From: Methyloceanibacter stevinii
GTDB lineage: Bacteria > Pseudomonadota > Alphaproteobacteria > Rhizobiales > Methyloligellaceae
Direction of reading: 5' to 3'
Assembly (NCBI RefSeq): GCF_001723355.1
Contig: NZ_LPWE01000011.1
Span: forward strand, 62,001 to 126,000
DNA: 64,000 nt
Shown here: positions 9,375 through 20,900 of the stretch, one piece after another
Layout of the letters: each line of letters opens with the position of its first letter
How positions within the stretch are numbered: the stretch's first letter is position 1
Notes under the pieces: model-generated
Database searches by the model: none
Told to the model about the DNA's origin: nothing
Seen by the model: the letters and a program-made list of their open reading frames with translations, nothing else
Translations under genes and position numbers: made by a program

Positions 9375-9950
9375 TCAACTCCGCCGCGCCGGCCGTCTTT
9401 TGTCCGATTCGGTGCAATGCATAGCAAGAGCGCCCAGCCGGTCCAGTGCCCTGGCCAAGCGTTTGTCTTGAATGCCTGCCGATTTGGGCAAGGCGTAGGC
9501 GGGCAGCGGAGGCTTCGGCGTGCGCTTGGGGCGGGCGACGCGAGAAATCGGCGCTTGCAGGAAGCGCATCTCCGTGACCGCCCGGTAGCCGAAATAGGCG
9601 TTGATCCGTTCCAATATCTGCGTGGTGCGATGCTGTACCTCGATGGCCCGAGGCCCTTCGATCCGCAGGACGAGGGTAGCTCCGTCACGCCGGTGCCCGC
9701 GGGTTCGCGGATTGCCGGTTTCCTCGTCGTCCCAATGGTCGTGGCGGCGCGGCCAGATGATGCGGTCGGGCAGGGTGTAGCGGGCAAGTTCGGCGCCGGC
9801 GATGGCGCGCCAATCGCTGAGAAGCGCGGTGGTGGCGAAGCCGCGGGCCCGCGCTGCCTGATCCAGCGCCTTCTCGACAAAGGCACCGATCGGGCGCGCT
9901 CCCGCTTTTCGCCCAGCGCCGGAGGGCCTTCGTTTGGTGCTACTCATCAT
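9375..9950 (-). CDS. dciA: DciA-family (DUF721) protein
   Basis: The 191-residue product has the DUF721 core: ALLSDWRAIAGAELARYTLPDRIIWPR followed by ATLVLRIEGPRAIEVQHRTTQILERINAYFGYRAV. DciA proteins help load the replicative helicase DnaB in bacteria that lack DnaC. The basic N-terminus (SSTKRRPSGAGRKAG) suits nucleic-acid binding. It begins 66 bp from the divergent mutY gene, so the two may share a promoter region. The basic C-terminal extension after about residue 140 is less conserved. Assignment to DUF721 is confident; the helicase-loader role is known from other species. Confidence 0.85.
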   Translation of the reverse strand: MMSSTKRRPSGAGRKAGARPIGAFVEKALDQAARARGFATTALLSDWRAIAGAELARYTLPDRIIWPRRHDHWDDEETGNPRTRGHRRDGATLVLRIEGPRAIEVQHRTTQILERINAYFGYRAVTEMRFLQAPISRVARPKRTPKPPLPAYALPKSAGIQDKRLARALDRLGALAMHCTESDKRRPARRS

Positions 9951-10016
9951 GGCTCCCGTAAATCCACGACGACTCTACACCATGGCGCGATGCGATTGCG
10001 CGTGGCATGAGGACTT

Positions 10017-13178
<3,162 letters not shown>

Positions 13179-13195
13179 TCGGTCGAAGGCGAGCG

Positions 13196-13633
13196 TCATG
13201 CCCTGGCATGCACCGAGATCGGCACCGGCCGGCGCGGTGCGATCTCGTCCAGCGTGATAGTGCCGAAGCGTTTGGCAAACAGCGCTTGAGCCTCCGCCAT
13301 CGTGTCCTCCATGACGGCGTTGACGTTCTTTTCCACCAGGCAGTTCGAATCTCGGCTGCGATTGCCGATGGCAAAAAGCCTGGGACAGCCGAGCGCCTCG
13401 TAGACGGCCAAGAGCGTGATCTGCCGCAACGGGCGTGCCAGCTGCCAACCTCCGCCATGCCCCTTGCCCGATCGGACAAGACCCGCATTGCGCAGGCCCG
13501 CCATGGTGCGCCGGAACACGGCCGGGTTGGTGCCCATGCTTCGTGCCAGCACTTTGGAGGTGAGTGGCTCTCCCACTTGCTCCATGTGCAAGAGGACATG
13601 GAGAACGTCGGAGAGCCGAGTGTCCTTGTTCAT
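13196..13633 (-). CDS. Rrf2-family transcriptional regulator
   Basis: The 145-residue product starts MNKDTRLSDVLHVLLHM and continues with the Rrf2 winged-helix motif (TSKVLARSMGTNPAVFRRTMAGLRNAGLV, then SGKGHGGGWQLAR). It has two cysteines, in ALGCPRLF and DSNCLVEKN, rather than the three-cysteine cluster of IscR or NsrR. It therefore resembles the YwnA-like, probably redox- or metabolite-responsive branch. The ATG at 13633 has AAGGTGG upstream, so the longer frame starting at 13708 is not needed. It is divergent from a methyltransferase gene, with palindromes in the shared promoter region, so autoregulation and control of that neighbour are likely. Confidence 0.88.
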   Translation of the reverse strand: MNKDTRLSDVLHVLLHMEQVGEPLTSKVLARSMGTNPAVFRRTMAGLRNAGLVRSGKGHGGGWQLARPLRQITLLAVYEALGCPRLFAIGNRSRDSNCLVEKNVNAVMEDTMAEAQALFAKRFGTITLDEIAPRRPVPISVHARA

Positions 13634-13678
13634 CGTGCCACCTTCTGTCGGCCATGCGCGGCTAAGCGCCATTGACAT

Positions 13679-13699
13679 ATGTAACTTCGAAAGATACGT
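13679..13699. promoter_or_regulatory. Imperfect palindrome upstream of the Rrf2-type gene
   Basis: Around a centre at 13689, ATGTAACTT and AAGATACGT pair at seven of nine positions. The size and position, just upstream of the regulator start and within the divergent promoter region, fit an Rrf2-type operator. This is inference from symmetry and location only. Confidence 0.4.
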
Positions 13700-13712
13700 G
13701 ACTTGCATTCCT

Positions 13713-13737
13713 CCACGTAGCTCGATCTGCTACGTGG
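13713..13737. promoter_or_regulatory. Perfect 9-bp inverted repeat between the Rrf2 and methyltransferase genes
   Basis: CCACGTAGC (13713-13721) and GCTACGTGG (13729-13737) are perfect inverted arms around a 7-bp spacer. It lies 75 bp upstream of the methyltransferase start and 80 bp from the regulator start. An operator is likely, although a hairpin in the mRNA leader cannot be excluded. Confidence 0.5.
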
Positions 13738-13811
13738 AATGGAGCCGCATGTACATTCCCGACTTCGTCCGACCGTGGCCGAGCAGCGACCATTCGTTTT
13801 GAGGCAGACGC

Positions 13812-14498
13812 ATGACCCAACACAAACTTCTACCTTCACCGTTCGCGAACCCGGAGGCCGTAGCGTCTTATGCAGAGGATGCTCCGCGCAAGGTGCCGGG
13901 GCTGGCCGATCTCCATCGTATGGTGACTCTCCTTCTTTCGGAGCAGGCGCCGGCCGGAGCCCATGTGCTCGTCGTTGGCTCTGGCGGCGGATTGGAGCTC
14001 AAGTCGATGGCCACGTTACGGCCGGATTGGCGCTTTACCGGCGTCGACCCATCGCGCGCCATGTTGGACCTCGCGCGGCACGCCGTCGTACCCTTTGCCG
14101 ATCGCGTCAATCTCGTGGCGGGCACGGTCGAAGAAGCACCGGCCGGTCCGTTCGACGGTGCAACGTGCCTCCTGACGCTGCATTTTCTTGACCGCAGCGA
14201 GAGACTCAGGACGTTGCGGGAAATTCGGCGCCGTCTAAATCCGGACTCAGGCCTGGTTGTTGTCCATCACGCACCGCCCGAGACTGACATCGAGCATTGG
14301 ATGGCGCGTTCTGCCGCCTTCGGCGGCCGCGGTAACAGCGATTGGGCGCGGGCAAGAGCCACGGGCCATACGATGGCAGAACGCCTGCCGCTGGTCGACC
14401 CGGCTGGGGAAGAGGAACTGCTGCATGACGCTGGATTCTCGGATGTTGCGTTGTTCTATGCCGCCTTCTCCTTTCGTGGTTGGGTGGCGACCGCCTGA
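13812..14498 (+). CDS. Class I SAM-dependent methyltransferase
   Basis: The 228-residue product has a Rossmann-fold SAM site: VLVVGSGGGLELK (motif I, about residues 54-66) with the acidic end of strand 2 in FTGVDPSRAML. The next strand reads FDGATCLLTLHFL, and RRLNPDSGLVVVHHA follows. This is the methyltransferase-25/UbiE-like fold with no domain that reveals a substrate. It is divergent from an Rrf2-type regulator and separated from it by two palindromes, so its expression is probably controlled by that regulator. The combination suggests a stress- or redox-responsive small-molecule methylation, but this is inference. Confidence 0.85.
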   Translation: MTQHKLLPSPFANPEAVASYAEDAPRKVPGLADLHRMVTLLLSEQAPAGAHVLVVGSGGGLELKSMATLRPDWRFTGVDPSRAMLDLARHAVVPFADRVNLVAGTVEEAPAGPFDGATCLLTLHFLDRSERLRTLREIRRRLNPDSGLVVVHHAPPETDIEHWMARSAAFGGRGNSDWARARATGHTMAERLPLVDPAGEEELLHDAGFSDVALFYAAFSFRGWVATA

Positions 14499-14582
14499 CC
14501 ACCATGGCGCTGGGACCAGACGGACGCCGAAGCGGGCAATAACCCAGGACCGGCTCTCCTCAATGTCGCTACGGCCCCGCGC

Positions 14583-15263
14583 TTATCTGTCTTCGGCGTC
14601 GTCGCAGGCAGCAACCATCTCGCCGCGCTCCGCCAGGATGCGCTGGATCGGCGCGAAGGAGCGGCGGTGGTGCGGGCAAACGCCATGCCGTTCGATGCCG
14701 CTGGCATGTTCCGGCGTGCCGTAGCCCTTGTTGTTCTCCCAGCCATAGCCGCGATAGCGCTTGGCGAGCTTCACCATGATCCGGTCGCGGGTCACCTTTG
14801 CCACGATGGAGGCGGCGGCGATCGAGAGCGATTTTCCGTCGCCGCCGATCACGGCCCGGGCTTGGCCGGGGAAGCGCTTGGGAACGGCATTGCCGTCGAT
14901 CAGTGCGGCGGCGTCGGCAACTTCGAGGCTCCGGAATGCCGTGCGCATGCCCCACAAGGTGGCTTGCAGAATATTGTCGCGATCGATACGGCCGACCTGC
15001 CCGATGACGACCGAGACGCGGGCGCTCGCCACGATCTCCTCGTAGCCGTCCTCGCGGGCCTGCGGAGTGAGGAGTTTCGAGTCGTTCAGTCCCGCTGGGA
15101 TGCGATCCGGGTTGAGCACGACGGCGGCGACCACGACCGGACCGGCCCAGGGCCCCCGGCCCGCCTCGTCGACGCCCGCCACCGGCACGCCGTGGAGATC
15201 CATCATCTCCGTTTCGAGATCGAAGGTCGGCAGGCTGGTTCGCGGGCGCGATGGCGATTCCAT
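14583..15263 (-). CDS. rnhB: Ribonuclease HII
   Basis: The 226-residue product carries VAGVDEAGRGPWAGPVVVAAV, which contains the conserved first acidic pair (Asp-Glu) and the GRG/GPV motifs of RNase HII. LNDSKLL, the VAKVTRDRIM segment and GYGTPEH follow in family order. The enzyme removes misincorporated ribonucleotides and RNA-DNA hybrids using Mg or Mn ions. The ATG at 15263 is preferred over one at 15299, because the latter adds a non-conserved leader. The next gene on this strand (radical SAM, 15340-16461) lies upstream, so they may share a transcript. Confidence 0.95.
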   Translation of the reverse strand: MESPSRPRTSLPTFDLETEMMDLHGVPVAGVDEAGRGPWAGPVVVAAVVLNPDRIPAGLNDSKLLTPQAREDGYEEIVASARVSVVIGQVGRIDRDNILQATLWGMRTAFRSLEVADAAALIDGNAVPKRFPGQARAVIGGDGKSLSIAAASIVAKVTRDRIMVKLAKRYRGYGWENNKGYGTPEHASGIERHGVCPHHRRSFAPIQRILAERGEMVAACDDAEDR

Positions 15264-15339
15264 GCCGGAACTGTCCGACGAACACCGCCCGGCGCGCAAC
15301 CGCCTGCGGCAAGACTAGCCGTGCGCTGTGGAAAAGGCC

Positions 15340-16461
15340 TTAGAGCAGGCTGAGCTGCTGGCCGGGCAGGGTGGGGGGCGTGAACAGGTCGGTGCGCAAT
15401 TTGTGGCGCTTGTCGAGGCCAAGCCGTTCAGCGGCCATCTGAAACCGCCGGCCGATCATCCAGGCATACGGCCCGTCGCCCTCCATGCGGCCGTGCCACT
15501 CGGCATCGTACAGCTTCCCACCCCTGGTCTGCCGCATCAGGGACAGCACGCGGTCGGCACGGTCGGGGCAATTGGCCCGCAGCCATTCCACGAAGAGATC
15601 GCCGATCTCGAGCGGCAGCCGAAGCAGGATATAGCCTGCTTCGCTGGCACCCGCGGCCGACGCGCGCTCCAGGATCCGCTCGATCTCGGCGTCTGTGAGA
15701 CCGGGCACGACGGGGGCGACCATCACGGAAGTGGGCACGCCGGCGTTTGAGAGCGTCTCCACGGCCTCCAGCCGCTTGTCCGGCGTGCTCGCGCGCGGCT
15801 CCATCGTCCGCGCAAGCTGCCGGTCCAGCGTGGTCACAGAAAGCGCCACCTTCACGAGGCCGCGTTCCGCCATGGATTGCAGAATGTCGAGGTCGCGGAG
15901 GACAAGCGCCGACTTGGTGACGATGCCCACCGGGTGGTTGGCCTCGCTCAGCACTTCCAGAATGCGCCGCATGATGCGGTAGCGCCGCTCGACGGGCTGA
16001 TAAGGGTCGGTGTTCGACCCGATTGCGATCATGCGGGGCTCGTAGCCGGGAGCGGCCAGTTCGCGCTCCAGCGCCTGCGCGGCGTTGGTCTTGGCGAAGA
16101 GCTTGGTCTCGAAGTCGAGGCCCGGCGACATGCCGAGGAACGCGTGCGTCGGGCGCGCGAAACAGTAGACGCAGCCATGCTCGCAGCCCCGATACGGGTT
16201 GATCGAGCGGTCGAAGCCGATATCCGGCGAGTCGTTCTTGGTGATGATGCGCCGGGCCGGAACTTCCTGCACCTCGGTCCGCAGCGCCTCGAGATCGCTT
16301 AAGGACTCCCAACCGTCGTCCACGGGTTCGTAGGTCTTGGCCTCGAAACGGCCGGAACGGTTGGTCTGCGCGCCCCGCCCGTGGCGGCGCGCATAGGCGA
16401 CCCCGCCCGCCTCATGGGGCAGGCTTTCCTCGTGGCTTGGCTTGCGAATGGCGACGTTCAT
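15340..16461 (-). CDS. PA0069-family radical SAM protein
   Basis: The 373-residue product has the radical SAM cluster motif CEHGCVYCF (about residues 95-103), preceded by SINPYRG, and later GSNTDPYQPVE. These are signatures of the Rv2578c/PA0069 group (COG1533, spore photoproduct lyase-like). The reaction catalysed by this group is not established. MNVAIRKPSHEE from the ATG at 16461 is the likely start; a longer frame upstream lacks family similarity. It lies divergent from the TIGR04283 glycosyltransferase gene. It should not be taken for the arsenosugar radical SAM enzyme, although the adjacent glycosyltransferase families were named for that pathway. Confidence 0.9.
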   Translation of the reverse strand: MNVAIRKPSHEESLPHEAGGVAYARRHGRGAQTNRSGRFEAKTYEPVDDGWESLSDLEALRTEVQEVPARRIITKNDSPDIGFDRSINPYRGCEHGCVYCFARPTHAFLGMSPGLDFETKLFAKTNAAQALERELAAPGYEPRMIAIGSNTDPYQPVERRYRIMRRILEVLSEANHPVGIVTKSALVLRDLDILQSMAERGLVKVALSVTTLDRQLARTMEPRASTPDKRLEAVETLSNAGVPTSVMVAPVVPGLTDAEIERILERASAAGASEAGYILLRLPLEIGDLFVEWLRANCPDRADRVLSLMRQTRGGKLYDAEWHGRMEGDGPYAWMIGRRFQMAAERLGLDKRHKLRTDLFTPPTLPGQQLSLL

Positions 16462-16572
16462 GGACGCAATATAGGCGCGCCACGAGAACAAATCAAGAAC
16501 AGTGAGAGCAGGCCCGGATTGGGCCATACGTCGCGATTGCTGAGGGCACGGCAACCGTTATAGTCCGGCCCT

Positions 16573-17262
16573 ATGATCTCGGTCATTATTCCAACACTCA
16601 ACGCCGAGCGGGTTCTCGTGCCGACGCTGTCGGCGCTCGTTCCCGCTGTGGTCGATGGCATCGTGCAAGAGGCCATCATCGCGGACGGCGGTTCGACCGA
16701 CGATACGTACGTGATTGCGGATGCCGCCGGCGTCCATTTGGTGCAAGCGCCGAGGGGTCGGGGCACGCAGCTCGAAGCAGGGGCCGCCGCCGCGAAAGGC
16801 GACTGGCTGCTGTTCCTGCATGCGGACACGGTCCTCGATCCCGGCTGGTTCAACGAAGCCATGAACTTCATCGAGCGCATCGAGACGGGCCGCAGGAAGC
16901 CGGCGGCAGCCTATTTCCGCTTCGCACTCGACGACGAGGGCTTCATGCCGCGGCTGATCGAGATGATGGTCGGCCTTCGCTGCGGGCTGCTTTCATTGCC
17001 CTATGGCGATCAAGGTCTCCTGATCTCGCGGACTCACTATCAGCGGCTTGGCGGTTTCCGTCCGCTCCCGCTGATGGAAGACGTGGATCTCGTGCGCAGG
17101 CTGAAGCGCCGGGAACTGTATGGGCTGAAGACGCGCGCCGTCACCAGCGCCCAGCGCTATCAGGACGAGGGTTATCTGATGCGCTGCTGCCGCAATCTGG
17201 GACTCATGCTTCTTTATCTCCTGCGCGTTCCACCTCGGGTTCTTGCCCGGCTCTACGAGTAG
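16573..17262 (+). CDS. TIGR04283-type family 2 glycosyltransferase
   Basis: The 229-residue product begins MISVIIPTLNAERVL, the GT-A nucleotide-sugar binding strand. EAIIADGGSTDDT is the DxSxD-type region and FLHADTVLDPGW provides the metal-binding motif. The C-terminal part has PYGDQGLLI and MEDVDLVRRL, conserved in the TIGR04283 family. This family was named for arsenosugar biosynthesis because of genome context elsewhere, but no arsenic gene is visible here. The broken TIGR04282 gene follows after 6 bp on the same strand, the usual pairing of these two families, so they probably work in one pathway. Confidence 0.88.
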   Translation: MISVIIPTLNAERVLVPTLSALVPAVVDGIVQEAIIADGGSTDDTYVIADAAGVHLVQAPRGRGTQLEAGAAAAKGDWLLFLHADTVLDPGWFNEAMNFIERIETGRRKPAAAYFRFALDDEGFMPRLIEMMVGLRCGLLSLPYGDQGLLISRTHYQRLGGFRPLPLMEDVDLVRRLKRRELYGLKTRAVTSAQRYQDEGYLMRCCRNLGLMLLYLLRVPPRVLARLYE

Positions 17263-17268
17263 CGGGCG

Positions 17269-17958
17269 GTGACCAGCGGACGCCGGAGAAGTGCCTCCGC
17301 CTTCGCGCCAAGTCTCATCGCGCCAAGTCTCATCGCGCCAAGTTTCATCGTGCCAAGCCTCATCGTCATGGCCAAGCGGCCGAAGGCCGGCGCTGTGAAG
17401 CGGCGCTTGGCGCGGGGCATTGGCAACGTCGCGGCGGCGCACTTCCACCGCACGACGCTCCGCCACACACTCATGAGACTTGGCACCGATCCGCGCTGGC
17501 GGACTTATCTGGCGGTCACGCCTGATCTTGCGCTTGCGGAATGCTGCTGGCCGTCATGGCCTCGCGTCCCGCGCATACCCCAAGGCGAGGGCGATCTCGG
17601 AGCGCATGCAGGCGCTGTTCGATTGTATGCCGCCGGGGCCGGTCGTCCTTGTCGGCAGCGATATCCCGCGGATCTCTCGCGCCCATATCGCGGAGGCCTT
17701 CCGGCTGCTCGGCAATGCAGACGCCGTGTTCGGCCCGGCGCAGGACGGCGGCTATTGGCTGGTCGGGTTTAAGCGAAGCCCCGGCCGCTGGCGCCGTTCC
17801 ATGGCGTGCCGTGGTCGGCCGACAAAGCGCTCGCAGCCACGTGCGAGAATCTCAAGGGGCGAAAAATCGCGTTCGCGGCCACGCTCAGCGACGTGGATAC
17901 GGCCGATGACTTGAAGAGTCAGCGAAACGACGCCGAGCGCCTCGTTCAGCCTAGTTGA
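17269..17958 (+). CDS. TIGR04282-type (DUF2064) glycosyltransferase, two frame breaks
   Basis: The family sequence is spread over three frames. Frame one reads LIVMAKRPKAGAVKRRLARGIG to VPRIPQGEGDLG. Frame two takes over near 17602 with ERMQALFDCMPPGPVVLVGSDIPRIS and AVFGPAQDGGYWLVGFKRS. Near 17779 a one-base change gives PRPLAPFHGVPWSADKALA to TLSDVDTADDL, stopping at 17958. Together these give a normal-length protein of about 228 residues with the GSDIP and DGGYWL motifs of DUF2064. The start is GTG at 17269. A 15-bp tandem repeat encodes four APSLI-like pentapeptides just before the first beta strand. It is paired with the upstream TIGR04283 gene and overlaps the convergent autotransporter stop by 8 bp. 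Confidence 0.82.
17305..17364 (+). repeat. 15-bp tandem repeat, four units, inside the TIGR04282 gene
   Basis: Four consecutive units of GCGCCAAGTCTCATC run from 17305 to 17364. The first two are identical, the third differs by one base and the fourth by two. In frame they encode APSLI, APSLI, APSFI and VPSLI. Because the unit is a multiple of three, copy-number changes would keep the frame. Confidence 0.9.
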
Positions 17959-20900
17959 ACAGCCAGGTCAGGCGGCCCTTGACGGCGTTGTCGGAGACAC
18001 TGTCCGCATATTGGCCTTGGTAGGAGACGCCGGCTGAGAGCCGGTCTGTCACGGCGAGGTCAAGGCCGGCATCCAGCAGGGCCGAGTCTTCGGCGAGCGG
18101 CACGCCGTCGATATCAAAGCCGATGCCGGTGGTGGCGAAGGCCAGCGATGCGCCGGGCGTGACGTCGTCGAAGGCGTGCAGCCAGGCAGCTTCGATGTGT
18201 GGTGTGACTGCCATGTCGCCCCACATCACGGTCTGCGCGGCGCGCAAGCCCACCGTGGTGTAGCCGACATCCTGGTCGATGCCGGACGTGCGCAAGGATG
18301 CTTCCGAGCCGCCCTTCTCGCGGAACCCACTGCTTTCGACCGACACGTAAGCGAGGCCGGCGAAGGGCTCGACCTCGACGCCTGCAACTTGCGTGGGATA
18401 TGCGACCTCGCCGAAGAGCTGTCCCGTGTCGGCGTCGTAATCCGCCTTCTGCCGTTCGAAGAAGCCTGGGAACACGACCGCGCGGGACGTCTCGATGTCG
18501 CTCCAGGCCCATAGACCGCCTCCGCGCAACGCGAAGCCTTCGACCGCACCGTTCACGTAGCCGCCGAGATGATAGGTCTTGGTGTTGGCGCCGCTGTAGC
18601 GTTCGTCGACACTCACGTCGGAGAAGGAAGCGCCGGTAGCGATACCCACGCGCCAGCCGTTCCAAACACTCGCATCCATGCCGGAGATGAAGCCGCCAAG
18701 ATTGCGGTCGGCCGTGGCGGCGTTGCCGTCGCCGTCGAAGGTTCCCCAGGCGCCGTAGCCTTGGGTCCAGAAGGCCAGAGGCGCCGCGGCGGGAGCCTCG
18801 TCCGCCAGCGACTTGCCGTCATACATGCCGGCGCCGCCAAGCATCATGGCCTGGCTGTCGTAGCCCGCCGTTTGCGGCCCGCCATTCCCCAGCGCGCCGC
18901 CCGCATGGCTCGCCTGCATCATGCGGCCCAGCACCGCCTCGCGCGCATAGCGGCTGTCGTCCACGAGCGTGCCTGCCACCGTCGCGTGGATCTCGCCCGA
19001 CAGCGCATCGACGCCTGGCGTGCGCCGTCCGCAGTTTGGTTCAGCACAGCCAAGAACAAGGGATTGTTCGTGGGGAACTCATCCAGCGCGCCGGCAACGG
19101 CCTTTTGGTTCTTCGTCTGGGCGACGTCCTGGAACAGCGTTGCATTGCGCTCCAGGTTAAGCACCACGTCGTTGCCCGTGCCGCCCGCGTAGTCGACGGT
19201 CGGGATCAGGAAGGCAAGATTGGTGAACACCGAGCCGAACTTGCCTTTGACGGAGTCTGTACCGTCATTCGCAATGATCACATAGTCCGTACTGTTTCTA
19301 TAGGCGCCGTCTGCGGCCAGCACTTTCAACGTCGCGCCGGTGAGGTTCACCGTGCCATTGACCACGACCTTGTCATGATTCCCTGCCGCATCCACTTCGA
19401 CCTCGAAGGTCGACGCGGCTGCCATCGAGAACGCGCCGTTGACGGTAATGGTGCCGAATGAGTTTCCCGGGGCCACCGTGCCGCCAAGGATATTCAGACC
19501 CCCAAATGTGGGATTGCCCTTCAGCGTGCCGCCTACTTGCGTGAAGGCCGCCGATGTCCCACCCGAAAAGCTCCAGGTGCCGCTCTCGATCTGGAAAGTC
19601 TCGAAGTCTCGAAACTGCTTTGTGTTAGAGCCCGTGTCGATCTTGTTCAGACTGAACCCGCCGTCGCCCGACCCGGCAAAGGCCAGCGTGTCCGTGCCGG
19701 GACCGGCGAGAACCAGGTTCTGGCTCCGGCCGCGCCCGACGTGGTAATTCCAAAACCAGGGCGGAGTTCGAGACGGTCGTTAAAGGCATTGGTCTGATCG
19801 AACTGGACCGCGCCGCCGGCCCCGCCCTTCAGGATCCCCGACACCGTCAGGGTTGTCGCGCCTCCGGCAGTCTCGACGGCGAAATCGTCGGTGTCCGTGC
19901 CCGCGCTCTTCACCGCGCTGTTGGGCCCAACAGCGACCGAGATCGGGGTGCCGTCGCTGACCGCGTTGATGCCGTCTTCAACGGTGCCGGTGACGTTGCC
20001 TTTGGCCGTGATTTCGACAGGGCCGCTGCCATTGTTGAAGGCATAAATGCCGAACGTTCCGCCGGCGACTTTGGCGCTGGCGGTCACCGTGAGATCGGTG
20101 GCGTTTGTGTTGTTGTAGACCTCAATGCCGGCTCGGAAGTCGCCGGTGACGTCGCCATTGGCGGTGATCTCGGTAGCGCCGCTGCCGTAGTTCCGCGCGA
20201 GGATGCCGCGCTGACCGCCTGTGACCGTGCTGTTGGCGGTTACCGTGAGAGCAGTGGCAGTGCCGGCGTTCTCCGCGTGGATGCCATCGGCGGCGGTGCC
20301 GGTGACGGCACCGTTGGCGGTGATCTTAGTCGCGCCGGTGCCGAAATTGTTGGCCTCGATGCCGGAATTGCCGCCTTTGACCACGCTGCGCGCGGTCACG
20401 GCGAGATTGGTTCCGCCGTGTTCGACGCGGATGGCGTCTTGGACGGTGGCAGTGGCTGCTCCGTTGGCAGTGATCTTGGTCGCGCCGTCGCCATCGTTGA
20501 AGGCATAAATACCATACGTACCACCTTTGACCTTGGCGCCAGCGGTTACCGTGAGATCGGTGGCAGTGGCGCTGTTGTACGCCTAAATGCCAGCCCGCAA
20601 GGTGCCGGTGACGTCGCTAGTGGCTCTGATCTTGGTCGCGCCGGTGCCCTTGTTGCTCGTAAGGATACCGCGCTGACCACCCATGACCGTGGCGCCGGCG
20701 GTCACCGTCAGATGGGTGGCGGTGCCGCCGTTCTCCGCGTGGATGCCGTAGGCCGCGGTGCCGGTGACGGCGCCGTTGGCGGTGATCTCGGTTTCGCCGC
20801 CGCCGGAATTGTTAGCCGCGATGCCCGACTTGCCTCCCGTGACCATGGCGTCGGCGGTCACGGTGAGATCGGTTCCGCCGCTTTCCGCGCGGATGCCGTC

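Noticed and set aside
16461-17958. Arsenosugar biosynthesis cluster
   Set aside because: Only the two glycosyltransferase families match; the radical SAM protein is PA0069-type and no arsenic gene is present.
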